Source: Actibacterium lipolyticum
Lineage (GTDB): Bacteria; Pseudomonadota; Alphaproteobacteria; Rhodobacterales; Rhodobacteraceae
Length of the DNA stretch: 64,000 nt
Assembly (NCBI RefSeq): GCF_900184935.1
Contig: NZ_FXYE01000001.1
Span: 62,001-126,000 of the forward strand
Direction: 5' to 3'
Shown: one piece after another, positions 55,628-64,000 of the stretch
Layout of the letters: every line of letters starts with the position of its first letter
How positions within the stretch are numbered: position 1 is the first letter of the stretch
Translations under genes and position numbers: made by a program
The notes under the pieces: model-generated
Seen by the model: only the letters and a program-made list of their open reading frames with translations
Databases searched by the model: none
What the model was told of the DNA's origin: nothing

Positions 55628-56093
55628 TTGTCACCTCAATCCCGACGGCTTTTTCCATAAACAGGTTTGACGCGATATCGGGGTAATCACCGAAGGCACC
55701 GCGATCCGTGTAACCCAGCGAACGGTAAAGGCTGACCGCCTCTGCCAGTTGTTCCCCGGTTTCAAGCCTAAGATGCGTCAGGCCGATATCTTCGGCGGCG
55801 GATTCCAGCGCGATCATCAACGCTCGCGCAACTCCAATGCCGCGGGCTTTGGGAGAAACGAACAGGCGCTTTATTTCACCGTATTTGATTTGATCCACCA
55901 AAGCGACGCAGCCCATCGCGCGGCCATCAATGCGAGCCACAAGGAACTGGGTGTTCGGGGTGTCTAACTCTTCGGCCGAAAAGCTAAAGCATTCGTCGGG
56001 TGGGAATGCCTCTAGCAGTGCCGCCTGACTGGCGTCGATCAGGTTGCGACTGTCTGGCGCGATTGCGCTTTCGGTACGAATTTCGATGGCCAT
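55620..56093 (-). CDS. GNAT-family N-acetyltransferase
   Basis: A 157-residue acetyltransferase of the PA4866/YhbS-like small type. GEIKRLFVSPKARGIGVARALMIALESAAEDIGL carries the R/Q-x-x-G-x-G/A motif, and LYRSLGYTDRGAFGDYPDI the last strand with the common GxY/F end. Target unknown. ATG 56093 (MAIEIRTES) is preferred to a start eleven codons upstream. Confidence 0.88.
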   Translation of the reverse strand: MAIEIRTESAIAPDSRNLIDASQAALLEAFPPDECFSFSAEELDTPNTQFLVARIDGRAMGCVALVDQIKYGEIKRLFVSPKARGIGVARALMIALESAAEDIGLTHLRLETGEQLAEAVSLYRSLGYTDRGAFGDYPDIASNLFMEKAVGIEVTIS

Positions 56094-56335
56094 AACCAAC
56101 TGCCCCCCAACAGGCATGTGATTCATTTTTCTGGCCTATCTCGTTAATTGTTAACCAGATGGTCAACTGGAAATTTGCGCGTGCCGGGGGCGATGGGACG
56201 GTGACAATATACAGGTTTCAGGGCGATATATTGTGGATAACTGCCGGTATTGGCGCATATTGTGTGGTCTGTGCTTGACTCATTGCCGTTCAGGCCGAAG
56301 GATTTAAGACCTATTGGAATCACGGCAGGCAAATT

Positions 56336-59300
56336 TTGCGCTTTAATCGGCTAAGACTGAACGGCTTCAAAAGCTTTGTTGACCCCACTGATCTTGTGAT
56401 CGCCGAGGGGCTGACAGGCGTGGTTGGGCCAAACGGTTGTGGCAAGTCCAATCTGCTAGAGGCGCTGCGCTGGGTCATGGGCGAAAACCGCCCGACCGCG
56501 ATGCGTGGCGGCGGGATGGAGGATGTGATCTTTGCCGGTGCGGCCACGCGGCCCGCGCGCAACTTTGCCGAAGTCAGCCTGACCATCGATAACACCGACC
56601 GGTTGGCCCCCGCCGGCTTTAATGATCAAGACATGCTTGAGGTGGTGCGCCGCATCACGCGCGATGCAGGTTCGGCCTATAAGGCGAACACCAAAGACGT
56701 GCGCGCCCGCGATGTGCAGATGTTGTTCGCTGATGCCTCGACCGGGGCGCATTCGCCTGCGCTTGTCCGGCAAGGTCAGATCTCAGAGCTGATCAACGCC
56801 AAGCCGAAAAACCGCCGCCGGATTCTGGAAGAAGCCGCCGGTATCTCCGGCCTGTACCAGCGTCGCCATGAGGCCGAACTAAAGCTGAAGGGTGCCGAAG
56901 CCAATTTGGGTCGCGTCGATGATGTCATCGAACAGCTGGCCAACCAGCTTGGCCAATTGGCCCGTCAGGCGCGCCAAGCCGCGCGGTACCGTGAAATCGG
57001 CACAGAACTGCGCCGGGCTGAGGGGATGCTGCTGTATCGCCGTTGGAAAGAAGCGGATGAAACGCGAGCCCAGACTCAGGCAGACCTGACAGAGCGTACC
57101 AAGGCCGCGGCGCAAGCTGAAACAGCCGCCCGGCAGGCCGAAAAAGCTCGGGTTGAGGCCGACGAAAAGCTGCCCCCCCTGCGTGAGGAAGAGGCGATTG
57201 CGGCCGCTGTTCTCCAACGTCTTCAGGTGCAGCGTGATACGCTGGCCGATCAAGAATCGCGCGCAAAGCAGACGATTCAGACCCTGACCGCGCGAATCGA
57301 TCAGCTGACCCATGACATGGAACGCGAAGCTGGCCTGAACCGAGATGCGGGCGAAACGATTGAGCGGCTGGAGTGGGAACAGGCGCAGATCGCCAAGGCC
57401 AACGAAGGCCACGACGACGGGTTAGAGGCCGCAACCGCCGCCGCGCATGATGCCGCGCAGGTCTTGCAAGACCGCGAGACGACACTGTCGGAACTGACCG
57501 AAGATGTGGCCCGTCTGGCGGCACGCCATCAGTCCGCCCAACGTCTGCTAGAGGACGCCTCCAAGACCCTGTCCAAGAACGAGTCAGAAGCCGAACGCGC
57601 ACGCATCACGGTGACCGAGGCCAGGCAGGCGCTTGAAAAACTGTCGGGCGATGTAGAAACGGCCGAGGCCGCGCAAGAACATGCGGTTCAGACCGCCGAA
57701 AACGCCGAAGATGCGTTGGTTGAGGCGGACGAGGCCCGCGCCGACGCCCAAACGCGTGAGGCGGACGCCCGCGCCGAACATTCCGAAGCCGAAGGTGAGG
57801 CCAGTGCCCTTAGGGCCGAAGTTGGCGCGCTTTCCCGATTGGTCGAACGCGACACCGCCGAAGGTGGCCAATTGCTTGACAATCTGCGGGTTGAGGCGGG
57901 TTACGAAAAGGCGCTTGGCGCGGCGCTGGGCGACGATTTGCGCAATCCGGAAATTACGGGCGACGCACCGTCCGGGTGGGCGTCGCTGCCTGGGTATTCA
58001 CCGGCGCAAACTTTGCCAGATGGGATTCCCGCGCTTACCAATTATGTCTCTATGCCGGCGGTTATGACCCGTCGCATGGGTCAGATCGGGCTGATCGACG
58101 CGGCCGATGGCAACCGTTTGCAGCCGCTGCTAAAGCCCGGCCAGCGCCTTGTCAGCATCGAAGGTGACCTGTGGCGCTGGGACGGTTTTCGCGCCGGGGC
58201 CGAAGATGCACCTTCGGCGGCCGCGCTGCGATTGCAGCAGTTGAACCGGCTGGTCGAACTGAAGCGCGATCTGGAAGAGGCAAACGCCCGCGCGGTCGGC
58301 GCTGCGCAGGCGCATCAGGTTCTGACCATGCGTCTGGCGGATTTGACCGAGGCAGACAAACTTGCGCGTCAGGCGCGCCGTGATGCGGACCGTCTGGTCG
58401 CCGATACCGGTCGTGCCCTATCACGTGCCGAAGCGGACCGCTCGATCGCTGAAACCAAGTTGGAAAGCGCGCAACTGGCCGTGAACCGCCACGAAGAAGA
58501 GGCCCTTGCCGCCCGGACACGCCAGAAAGAGGCGCAGGCTGCGATGGCGGATCTTGGCGATCTGAACGCAGCACGTGCCGAGGTTGAAGACGTCAAAATG
58601 ACTGTCGAGGCCGCGCGGATGACGATGCTGGCCAAACGCTCCGCCCATGATGAACTGCGCCGCGAGGGCGAGGCCCGGACGAAGCGGCGTCAGGAAATCA
58701 TGAAAGAGGTCAGCGGCTGGCGGCACCGTTTGGAAACCGCCGAAAAGCGTATTAGCGAACTGGCCGAACGCAAAGAAACCTCGCAAGAGGAACTGGCAGA
58801 GGCCGCGGCGGCACCTGAAGAGATTGCCGAAAAGCGCGAAGAGTTGGTGGAGGCGATCGAAGCCGCTGAAACGCGCCGTCGTGCGTCGGCTGATGCGTTG
58901 GCCTTGGCCGATACGGCCTTGCGCGACGCGGTACAGGCGGAACGCGATGCAGAGCGCGCGGCGTCGGAAGCCCGCGAAGCACGCGCGGGCGCCGAAGCGC
59001 GTTCAGACGCGGCGCGCGAAACTGTTGCAGCCGCCGCTGAACGCATTCAGGAAGAGCAAGAAGTCACACCCGACGCATTGCTGGAAAGCCTTGGCGCGGA
59101 CCCTGACAAGATGCCGCCTGCGGAAACCATCGAACATGACGTGAACCGCCTGAAACGGCAGCGCGATGCATTGGGGGCGGTGAACCTGCGGGCCGAAGAG
59201 GACTCAAAAGAGGTTCGCGAAGAGCACGAAACGCTGGTCAACGAAAAGAACGATCTGGAAGAGGCGATCAAGGCGCTTCGTACCGGTATCGCCAGCCTGA

Positions 59301-59791
59301 ACCGCGAAGGGCGCGAGCGGCTTTTGACCGCGTTCGAACAGGTGAACAGCAACTTCTCTCTTCTATTTACGCACCTGTTTGGCGGCGGCGAGGCGAAGCT
59401 GGTTCTGGTGGAATCTGACGACCCGCTGGATGCCGGATTGGAAATCATGTGCCAGCCACCCGGCAAAAAGCTTTCGACGCTTTCGCTGTTGTCAGGTGGT
59501 GAACAGACGCTGACGGCGATGGCGCTGATCTTTGCAGTGTTCCTTGCCAACCCAGCCCCGATTTGTGTGCTGGACGAGGTGGATGCGCCATTGGACGACG
59601 CCAACGTCACGCGGTTCTGTGACTTGTTGGATGAAATGACCCGCCGCGCCAACACGCGCTTCCTGATCATCACGCACCACGCGGTTACGATGGCGCGGAT
59701 GGATCGTCTGTTTGGGGTGACCATGGCAGAGCAAGGCGTTAGTCAGCTTGTTTCCGTGGACCTTAAGAAGGCCGAACAGATGGTGGCTTAA
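56336..59791 (+). CDS. smc: Chromosome segregation protein SMC
   Basis: A 1151-residue SMC ATPase, the core of bacterial condensin. Walker A is GPNGCGKSN at residues 31-39; two long coiled-coil arms (about 165-480 and 650-1010) flank the hinge (about 500-640). The C-terminal head has LSGGEQ near 1052 and ICVLDEVDAPLDDANV near 1080. The start codon is TTG (56336), which gives the standard N-terminus RFNRLRLNGFKSFVDP; no ATG precedes it in frame at a useful place. ScpA and ScpB are not encoded here. Many coiled-coil codons are Ala/Glu-rich. Confidence 0.97.
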   Translation: MRFNRLRLNGFKSFVDPTDLVIAEGLTGVVGPNGCGKSNLLEALRWVMGENRPTAMRGGGMEDVIFAGAATRPARNFAEVSLTIDNTDRLAPAGFNDQDMLEVVRRITRDAGSAYKANTKDVRARDVQMLFADASTGAHSPALVRQGQISELINAKPKNRRRILEEAAGISGLYQRRHEAELKLKGAEANLGRVDDVIEQLANQLGQLARQARQAARYREIGTELRRAEGMLLYRRWKEADETRAQTQADLTERTKAAAQAETAARQAEKARVEADEKLPPLREEEAIAAAVLQRLQVQRDTLADQESRAKQTIQTLTARIDQLTHDMEREAGLNRDAGETIERLEWEQAQIAKANEGHDDGLEAATAAAHDAAQVLQDRETTLSELTEDVARLAARHQSAQRLLEDASKTLSKNESEAERARITVTEARQALEKLSGDVETAEAAQEHAVQTAENAEDALVEADEARADAQTREADARAEHSEAEGEASALRAEVGALSRLVERDTAEGGQLLDNLRVEAGYEKALGAALGDDLRNPEITGDAPSGWASLPGYSPAQTLPDGIPALTNYVSMPAVMTRRMGQIGLIDAADGNRLQPLLKPGQRLVSIEGDLWRWDGFRAGAEDAPSAAALRLQQLNRLVELKRDLEEANARAVGAAQAHQVLTMRLADLTEADKLARQARRDADRLVADTGRALSRAEADRSIAETKLESAQLAVNRHEEEALAARTRQKEAQAAMADLGDLNAARAEVEDVKMTVEAARMTMLAKRSAHDELRREGEARTKRRQEIMKEVSGWRHRLETAEKRISELAERKETSQEELAEAAAAPEEIAEKREELVEAIEAAETRRRASADALALADTALRDAVQAERDAERAASEAREARAGAEARSDAARETVAAAAERIQEEQEVTPDALLESLGADPDKMPPAETIEHDVNRLKRQRDALGAVNLRAEEDSKEVREEHETLVNEKNDLEEAIKALRTGIASLNREGRERLLTAFEQVNSNFSLLFTHLFGGGEAKLVLVESDDPLDAGLEIMCQPPGKKLSTLSLLSGGEQTLTAMALIFAVFLANPAPICVLDEVDAPLDDANVTRFCDLLDEMTRRANTRFLIITHHAVTMARMDRLFGVTMAEQGVSQLVSVDLKKAEQMVA

Positions 59792-59990
59792 GCGCCTTGA
59801 TCGCTGACCGTTGATGCCATTCAGGCAGCAATAGCACCGCTTAGCTTCCATTGTTTCAGAAATTTGGCTGTGTTGAAAAAAGCATAGCAAAGAATGGCTC
59901 GCCACATTAATGACACAATTGGGTGTGGGGCAAATGCCAGCCAGATGGCCAACGTATTTGCTTCAAAGAAATTGGTGGAGAGTCAGAAAC

Positions 59991-60612
59991 ATGACAACGA
60001 AGTTGGGCATTGCTGCCCTGACGGCTGCAACGATCTTGGGTGTGAGCGCAGCTAGCGCCGCGACAACGTCAATCGCGTTTGGCCCCGAATATACCACAAC
60101 GACTGGGCCGTCCGGGCCAAGTATTAGTTTTGATGTTGCGGTTGCGACCGATGCGACCCTGCTGACGGGTTTTTGATCTGACAACGCAAGGCGATCTAAG
60201 CTGGAACGGCGGTTCAGGCTACCTCCCAGAATCACTGACGATTTCGGTAGATGGTATCGTTCTAGGTACGATCCTTGATGGTATTGACAGCAACGACCCC
60301 TTCGCATTTTCGGGCGATACGGGGAATGACTTTGGGCCCCTTCTTTCCAGCAGCGCCACGTTGGCGACTGATATCTCTGGGGCAGCGGCTGATGGGTTCC
60401 TTACGCTGACATTCCAAGGCACCTCAGAGATCAACTTCACGAACGGTGGTACCGGGGTGTTCGCCTCGCTTCCTGCGTTCTACATCGCTGTTGCGGGTGA
60501 GCTGACGTATGAAACGGCAACTGTGCCGCTTCCAGCGACTTTGCCACTTTTAGGTGGTTCGCTGGGTCTGTTCGGCCTGTGGTCGCGCCGTAAGGCAAAA
60601 TCGCAAGGCTAA
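59991..60612 (+). pseudogene. VPLPA-CTERM surface protein interrupted by a single frameshift
   Basis: A signal peptide (MTTKLGIAALTAATILGVSAASAA) begins at ATG 59991 and the frame closes at a TGA (60174-60176) after 61 residues. One base over, the frame stays open from there to 60612 and continues as a typical beta-sandwich (DLTTQGDLSWNGGSG) ending in TVPLPATLPLLGGSLGLFGLWSRRKA, a VPLPA C-terminal sorting tag with a membrane helix and basic end. The break is in a run of five T; removing one T restores a product of about 206 residues. It may be a true mutation, a sequencing error or programmed slippage. A terminator follows. Confidence 0.85.
60170..60176 (+). other. TTTTT-GA homopolymer at the frameshift point
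   Basis: Five T (60170-60174) followed by GA. In the upstream frame this reads GGT TTT TGA. A tRNA-Phe on TTT with TGA in the A site could re-pair on the overlapping TTT one base later and continue at GAT, giving the same protein as deletion of one T. This is similar in logic to the prfB CTT-TGA site, but I see no strong Shine-Dalgarno-like element just upstream. Confidence 0.5.
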
Positions 60613-60634
60613 GCATCTGCGCGGCAAGACATTC

Positions 60635-60664
60635 AAGGGCGGTCCAACGGGGCCGCCCTTTTCG
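60635..60664 (+). terminator. Intrinsic terminator after the VPLPA-CTERM gene
   Basis: AAGGGCGG (60635-60642) pairs with CCGCCCTT (60653-60660), with further pairing inside and a short loop around AAC, followed by TTTTCG. It sits about 20 bases after the stop and just before the convergent MOSC gene. Confidence 0.8.
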
Positions 60665-60667
60665 TTC

Positions 60668-61219
60668 CTAGGCTTTGCGGATCACATCATCCTTCCGGAT
60701 GACTCCGGCCTGTTCCACGGCGCACAGCAACCCGCGCAGTCGCAGCGGCACGTGTTCCGGTTCCACCAGCCAATCCTTCGCCGCGTCGCCATTGCGTTTG
60801 CGCCATTTCACACAGCCGTCGTTGAACACCTCGGACACGCGCAGTACTGCCGTGCCGATTTGCAGGCGGGTGCCGGTGGGCATGTTTGACTGGGTCGTAT
60901 CAAGGTCTGCGATGATCGTGTCACCGGGGTGGATGTTGCCCGCTGTGCCGCCCACGGCGGCCTTAAACACCCGCGCGCCAAGGATAGAGACCTGGATGCC
61001 GGGATGCCCGCTGCCATCGGGGTTGCGCAGCCAGGCGTGGTTCGCCCACCGTTCCCCTATGATCCCGCGATCGGGGCACAGTTCGATCTGATCGGGATAG
61101 GTGCGTTCGCTATAGCCGGGGCGAAAGCACAGGATGTCGATGGGCGCGTTGTCCTTCGGTGCATCAAGAATATGTGGCAGCGCGGCCATCAATTCATCGC
61201 GGGTCGGGTGGAAGGGCAT
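60668..61219 (-). CDS. MOSC-domain protein
   Basis: A 183-residue MOSC protein (molybdenum cofactor sulfurase C-terminal type). ELCPDRGIIGERWANHAW, VSILGARVFKAAVGGTAGNIHPGDTIIADLD and VFNDGCVKWRKRNGDAAKDW are visible; the Cys in the last segment is the candidate conserved thiol. MOSC proteins act with molybdenum cofactor or pyridoxal-linked N-reduction systems; partners are not evident here. ATG 61219 overlaps the transglycosylase TGA by one base (TGATG). Confidence 0.85.
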   Translation of the reverse strand: MPFHPTRDELMAALPHILDAPKDNAPIDILCFRPGYSERTYPDQIELCPDRGIIGERWANHAWLRNPDGSGHPGIQVSILGARVFKAAVGGTAGNIHPGDTIIADLDTTQSNMPTGTRLQIGTAVLRVSEVFNDGCVKWRKRNGDAAKDWLVEPEHVPLRLRGLLCAVEQAGVIRKDDVIRKA

Positions 61220-62394
61220 CAAAGCTTGCCCAACAGTGCCTTTGTTGGCCACGCATCAGCGGGAAGGCCAAGGCGCTTTTGTTCGGCCTGAACCGCCGCG
61301 CGGGTTTTGGCGCCAAGGATGCCATCAACCTTGCCCACGTCATGCCCGCGTGCCCTAAGCTTTTGCTGAAGCTGCTTCATCTGCCCACCGCTTAGGCCGG
61401 GTTCAGCGTTACCCGCGTTATAAACGGGGGCACCTTCCAAACGGGTTGCGAAATAGGCGGCGGTGGTGACGTAGACGAAGCTTTTGTTCCATTCGAAATA
61501 AATATCGAAGTTCGGATAGGCGAGGAACGCTGGCCCCTTACGCCCCATCGGCAACAAGACGGACGCAGGCAGGTTACCCGCACCCAGCCCACCGGCGCGG
61601 GGTTTCACGCCCAACTTTGCCCAATCGCTGACACGCATCTTCGTGTGCAGCCCGGTTTTCGACCAGTCGAGGTTTTGAGGGACGACGATTTCCTGCAACC
61701 ACGGCTCGCCCGCGCGCCAGCCCAGATCACGCAACATATTCGCGCCAGACATCAGCGCATCAGGCGGAGAGGTCTTGAGGCTGACCTTGCCATCCCCATC
61801 GCCATCGACGCCGTTTTCAAGGATGTCGCCGGGCAGCATCTGAACCATGCCAATTTCGCCTGCCCATGCGCCTGTGGTGCGGGCGGGGTCGAAGCTGCCT
61901 TTTTCGAAAAGCTCCAGCGCGGCGAAGACCTGCGGGCGGAAAAGGTCGGGGCGGCGGCAATCATGTGAAAGCGTCAACAGGGCGTTCAGCGTGTTGAAAT
62001 CGCCCTGTACCGCGCCATAGTCGGTTTCCAGCGCCCAGAATGCCAACAGCACCCCACGCGACACACCATAGTTCCGTTCGATATAGTCAAAAACTTTGTC
62101 GTATTTTTTCGAGTTTCGGCGGCCGTTATCAACGCGGTTCTGGCTGATCACCCGGCGCGAGAACGTCACGAAATCAAGCTGAAACACCCCTTGGGATCGG
62201 TCGGCCTTGATCACTTTGGGATCTTGGCGCGCGGAAGACAGGAACCGATCAACCGTTGCGGGCGCGTGGCCTTTGGAAACGGCCTCTTTCTTGATGCCTG
62301 ACAGGAACGAACCGAACGTGCCGCCACAGGGCGCTTTGGCCTCTGCGACAGGGGCAAGCAACAGGCTTGCGACAAGGGGCAGGGCGAAACGCAT
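61219..62394 (-). CDS. MltB-type lytic murein transglycosylase with peptidoglycan-binding domain
   Basis: A 391-residue periplasmic enzyme. The signal peptide MRFALPLVASLLLAPVAEAKA has no lipobox, so it is soluble. The SLT_2/MltB domain runs from about residue 25 to 320, with VLLAFWALETDYGAVQGDFNTL (catalytic Glu) and GEIGMVQMLPGDILENGVDGDGDG. A C-terminal PG_binding_1 domain follows (GLSGGQMKQLQQKLRARGHDVGKVDGILGAKTRAAVQAEQKRLGL). ATG 62394 is preferred to a TTG two codons earlier. Coupled by TGATG to MOSC. Confidence 0.93.
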   Translation of the reverse strand: MRFALPLVASLLLAPVAEAKAPCGGTFGSFLSGIKKEAVSKGHAPATVDRFLSSARQDPKVIKADRSQGVFQLDFVTFSRRVISQNRVDNGRRNSKKYDKVFDYIERNYGVSRGVLLAFWALETDYGAVQGDFNTLNALLTLSHDCRRPDLFRPQVFAALELFEKGSFDPARTTGAWAGEIGMVQMLPGDILENGVDGDGDGKVSLKTSPPDALMSGANMLRDLGWRAGEPWLQEIVVPQNLDWSKTGLHTKMRVSDWAKLGVKPRAGGLGAGNLPASVLLPMGRKGPAFLAYPNFDIYFEWNKSFVYVTTAAYFATRLEGAPVYNAGNAEPGLSGGQMKQLQQKLRARGHDVGKVDGILGAKTRAAVQAEQKRLGLPADAWPTKALLGKL

Positions 62395-62456
62395 GAACAA
62401 CCTCCGAAAAACAAACTCGGGCGGACAGTAACAGCCCTACGGCGGCTGGCAACCGT

Positions 62457-63446
62457 TCAGGCAGCTTTCAGGTGTGCCCGGCCATGTGGCGCCCACCAGT
62501 CGATTTCTGGGTTGATCGGAATAATCCGGTTCGGGCTGATCGTGTCATGGCTGTAATGATAATGGCGCACGATATGGTCGAATTTCACCGTGTCGGCCAC
62601 GCCCGGCCATTGGTAAAGTTCGCGGGTATAACCCCACAGGTTGGGGTAATCGATCAGCCGCTTTTTGTTGCATTTGAAATGCAGATGATAAACCAGATCG
62701 AACCGCGCAAGGGTTGTGAACAGCCGCCAATCAGCCTCGGTCAACTGATCGCCCAGCAGATAGCGGCGCGTGCTTAGGCGTTCCTCCAACCAATCTAGGG
62801 TGTCGAACAGTGCGGTCACGGCCTCGTCATAGGCGTCTTGTTTGGTGGCGAACCCGGCTTTGTAAACACCGTTATTCACGTTGTCATAGACGCGGGCGTT
62901 CACCTCTTCGATTTCGTCGTGCAAAGCGTTAGGCCAGAAATCCTGCGTGTCACCGGTTAGCCCATTGAACGCGCTGTTGAGCATGCGGATGATTTCCGAG
63001 GACTCGTTGGACACGATCGTTTCGCGCTTTTTGTCCCACAGGACAGGCACGGTGACCCGGCCGGAAACATCTGGAACCGCCTTGGTATAGACATCGCGCA
63101 TGAATGGCAGGCCATAGAGCGTATCACCCGTCGCGCCGGGGAAATCTGTTTCAAACGTCCAGCCGTCATTCAGCATGTCGGGATGCACGGCGGAAACGCT
63201 GATATGTTCTTCCAGCCCTTTCAGTGCACGGAAAATCAGGGTGCGGTGCGCCCAAGGGCAGGCGTATGAAACGTAAAGGTGGTAACGCCCGCTTTCCGCT
63301 GGGAAGCCGCCTTCGCCAGTTGGCCCGGCGCTTCCGTCTGCGGTGATCCAATTGCGAAAGCCCGCAGTGGTTCGTTGGAACCGTCCGCCGCTTTTCTTCG
63401 TGTCGTACCACGCATCATCCCAGACGCCGTTTACCAGTTGGCCCAT
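62457..63446 (-). CDS. Glutathionyl-hydroquinone reductase (xi-class glutathione S-transferase)
   Basis: A 329-residue GST of the ECM4/YqjG/PcpF group that reduces S-glutathionyl-hydroquinones. The catalytic motif YVSYACPWAHRTLIF has C63. VNARVYDNVNNGVYKAGFATKQDAYDEAV and RYLLGDQLTEADWRLFTTLARFDLVYHLHFKCN are conserved across the family. Two adjacent ATG codons lie at the start; the second (63446) has an AAGGAG six bases upstream and gives the usual N-terminus MGQLVNGVW. Confidence 0.93.
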   Translation of the reverse strand: MGQLVNGVWDDAWYDTKKSGGRFQRTTAGFRNWITADGSAGPTGEGGFPAESGRYHLYVSYACPWAHRTLIFRALKGLEEHISVSAVHPDMLNDGWTFETDFPGATGDTLYGLPFMRDVYTKAVPDVSGRVTVPVLWDKKRETIVSNESSEIIRMLNSAFNGLTGDTQDFWPNALHDEIEEVNARVYDNVNNGVYKAGFATKQDAYDEAVTALFDTLDWLEERLSTRRYLLGDQLTEADWRLFTTLARFDLVYHLHFKCNKKRLIDYPNLWGYTRELYQWPGVADTVKFDHIVRHYHYSHDTISPNRIIPINPEIDWWAPHGRAHLKAA

Positions 63447-63624
63447 CATGCTCTCCTTCGGTTGCTACGTGACCTAGGGCCAATGCGGGCACATAGGTAG
63501 GGATTTCTGCGCGCAGAATATATGCAGGAACGCACTATGCATAAAAACGCTTGCGCGACGAAAGGTTAGCTTGACGGTAACTTTGATCCAATTAGTTTCG
63601 GGGCAGGGAAGGGGAGTGTCTGCC

Positions 63625-63972
63625 ATGTCTGAATTTTTGCCAAAAGAGGTCCGTGAAGGCTTGGAAAAAGCGCGCAAAGCCGCGCTGCGCAGAAAGAATC
63701 GGCTGCGTGTGCGGGCGGGCGAAGACATGTACCCGGTGTTGCGATTCTGGTCGGGCGGGTTTGCCCTTGATGCGGAAACGGCACCCCATCTGCGTGGTTT
63801 GGTCGATGTGTTTGATGGATCGCGCCACCTGTATCAGGCGCTGATCATGGCGTCGTCCGAAGAGGGCGGCGAACTGATCTTTGAATTCAAACGAAACACC
63901 GCGGCAGTCGACAAAGCGCCGCTTGATTTCGTGCGTGACAAAGACGCGCCGATTGCGCTGTTGCCGCGTTAA
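63625..63972 (+). CDS. Conserved hypothetical protein
   Basis: A 115-residue soluble protein with no signal peptide. The first 35 residues are highly basic and helical (EVREGLEKARKAALRRKNRLRVRAGEDM) and are followed by a compact alpha/beta part (YPVLRFWSGGFALDAETAPHLRG, LYQALIMASSEEGGELIFEFKR). It resembles a family conserved in Rhodobacteraceae without assigned function. ATG 63625 follows GGAAGGGGAG; an earlier in-frame start is 18 codons upstream. It is divergent from the GST gene by about 180 bases. Confidence 0.7.
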   Translation: MSEFLPKEVREGLEKARKAALRRKNRLRVRAGEDMYPVLRFWSGGFALDAETAPHLRGLVDVFDGSRHLYQALIMASSEEGGELIFEFKRNTAAVDKAPLDFVRDKDAPIALLPR

Positions 63973-63976
63973 GCGG

Positions 63977-64000
63977 TTAGGGGCGAATTTCAACCTCGGT
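63977..64000 (-). CDS. Possible 3' end of a convergent gene
   Basis: Reading in from the right edge on the minus strand, the codons give T-E-V-E-I-R-P and then TAA at 63977-63979. Five bases separate this stop from the preceding plus-strand gene, which is typical spacing in this genome. Too short to identify. Confidence 0.3.
   Translation of the reverse strand, partial: TEVEIRP

Overview
The window reads as ordinary chromosome from an alphaproteobacterium of the Rhodobacterales, roseobacter or Rhodobacteraceae type. The clues are the protein sequences themselves (SMC, AccD, FadH, TamA/TamB, and a DUF6478-like protein), VPLPA-type C-terminal sorting, the dense packing with many 1-4 base stop/start overlaps, and frequent GTG and TTG starts. 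I saw no rRNA, tRNA, CRISPR array, insertion sequence, prophage or defence island. No gap between genes exceeds about 270 bases.

Layout. 1-7.1 kb: the tail of a uroporphyrinogen-III methyltransferase, the tamA-tamB envelope assembly pair, and a 71-residue membrane protein. 7.1-11.2 kb (minus): folC, accD and two tandem CPBP-family membrane proteins. 11.3-15 kb (plus): ilvD, overlapped by a lipoprotein gene and followed by two uncharacterised genes. 15-18.2 kb: fadH and a LysR regulator, separated by a perfect 11-bp inverted repeat. 18.2-21.2 kb (minus): a tightly coupled run of CinA-like protein, GNAT, AhpD-like protein and OmpA-like protein. 21.2-28.3 kb: sfsA, map, a large DUF1963 membrane protein, HAD hydrolase, rsmD, a ferredoxin-reductase-like flavoprotein and a divergent peroxiredoxin. 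28.5-29.4 kb: a delta-class carbonic anhydrase. 29.4-36.1 kb (minus): a type I secretion ABC/adaptor pair followed by ridA, glycerophosphodiesterase, a COG3146-type acyltransferase, pterin dehydratase and MscS. 36.2-37.6 kb: mlaA-mlaC. 37.7-41.9 kb: PBP1A, then glnK-amtB with a strong terminator. 41.9-46.4 kb (minus): aromatic aminotransferase, sseA, a Gly-rich small protein, smpB, trmO and dapA. 46.5-52.9 kb: soluble lytic transglycosylase, a DMT exporter, a split MnmC system (mnmD and a divergent FAD oxidase), a MaoC-like hydratase, a VOC protein and an FMN reductase. 53-59.8 kb: an acetolactate-synthase-like TPP enzyme, small GNATs, a small lipoprotein and smc. 60-64 kb: a VPLPA-CTERM surface protein broken by one frameshift, MOSC, MltB-like transglycosylase, a glutathionyl-hydroquinone reductase-like GST and a small conserved protein.

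Taken together, envelope construction is the strongest theme: TamA/B, MlaA/C, PBP1A, two lytic transglycosylases, OmpA, type I export and several lipoproteins. Nitrogen sensing and uptake (glnK-amtB), amino-acid biosynthesis and RNA modification make up much of the rest. I did not find a clearly new multi-gene system. The items most worth a second look are the frameshifted VPLPA-CTERM gene with its TTT-TGA slip site, the delta-class carbonic anhydrase, the split and divergent MnmC pair, the exact 170-residue periodicity inside TamB, and the type I secretion pair that has no outer-membrane channel or substrate nearby.
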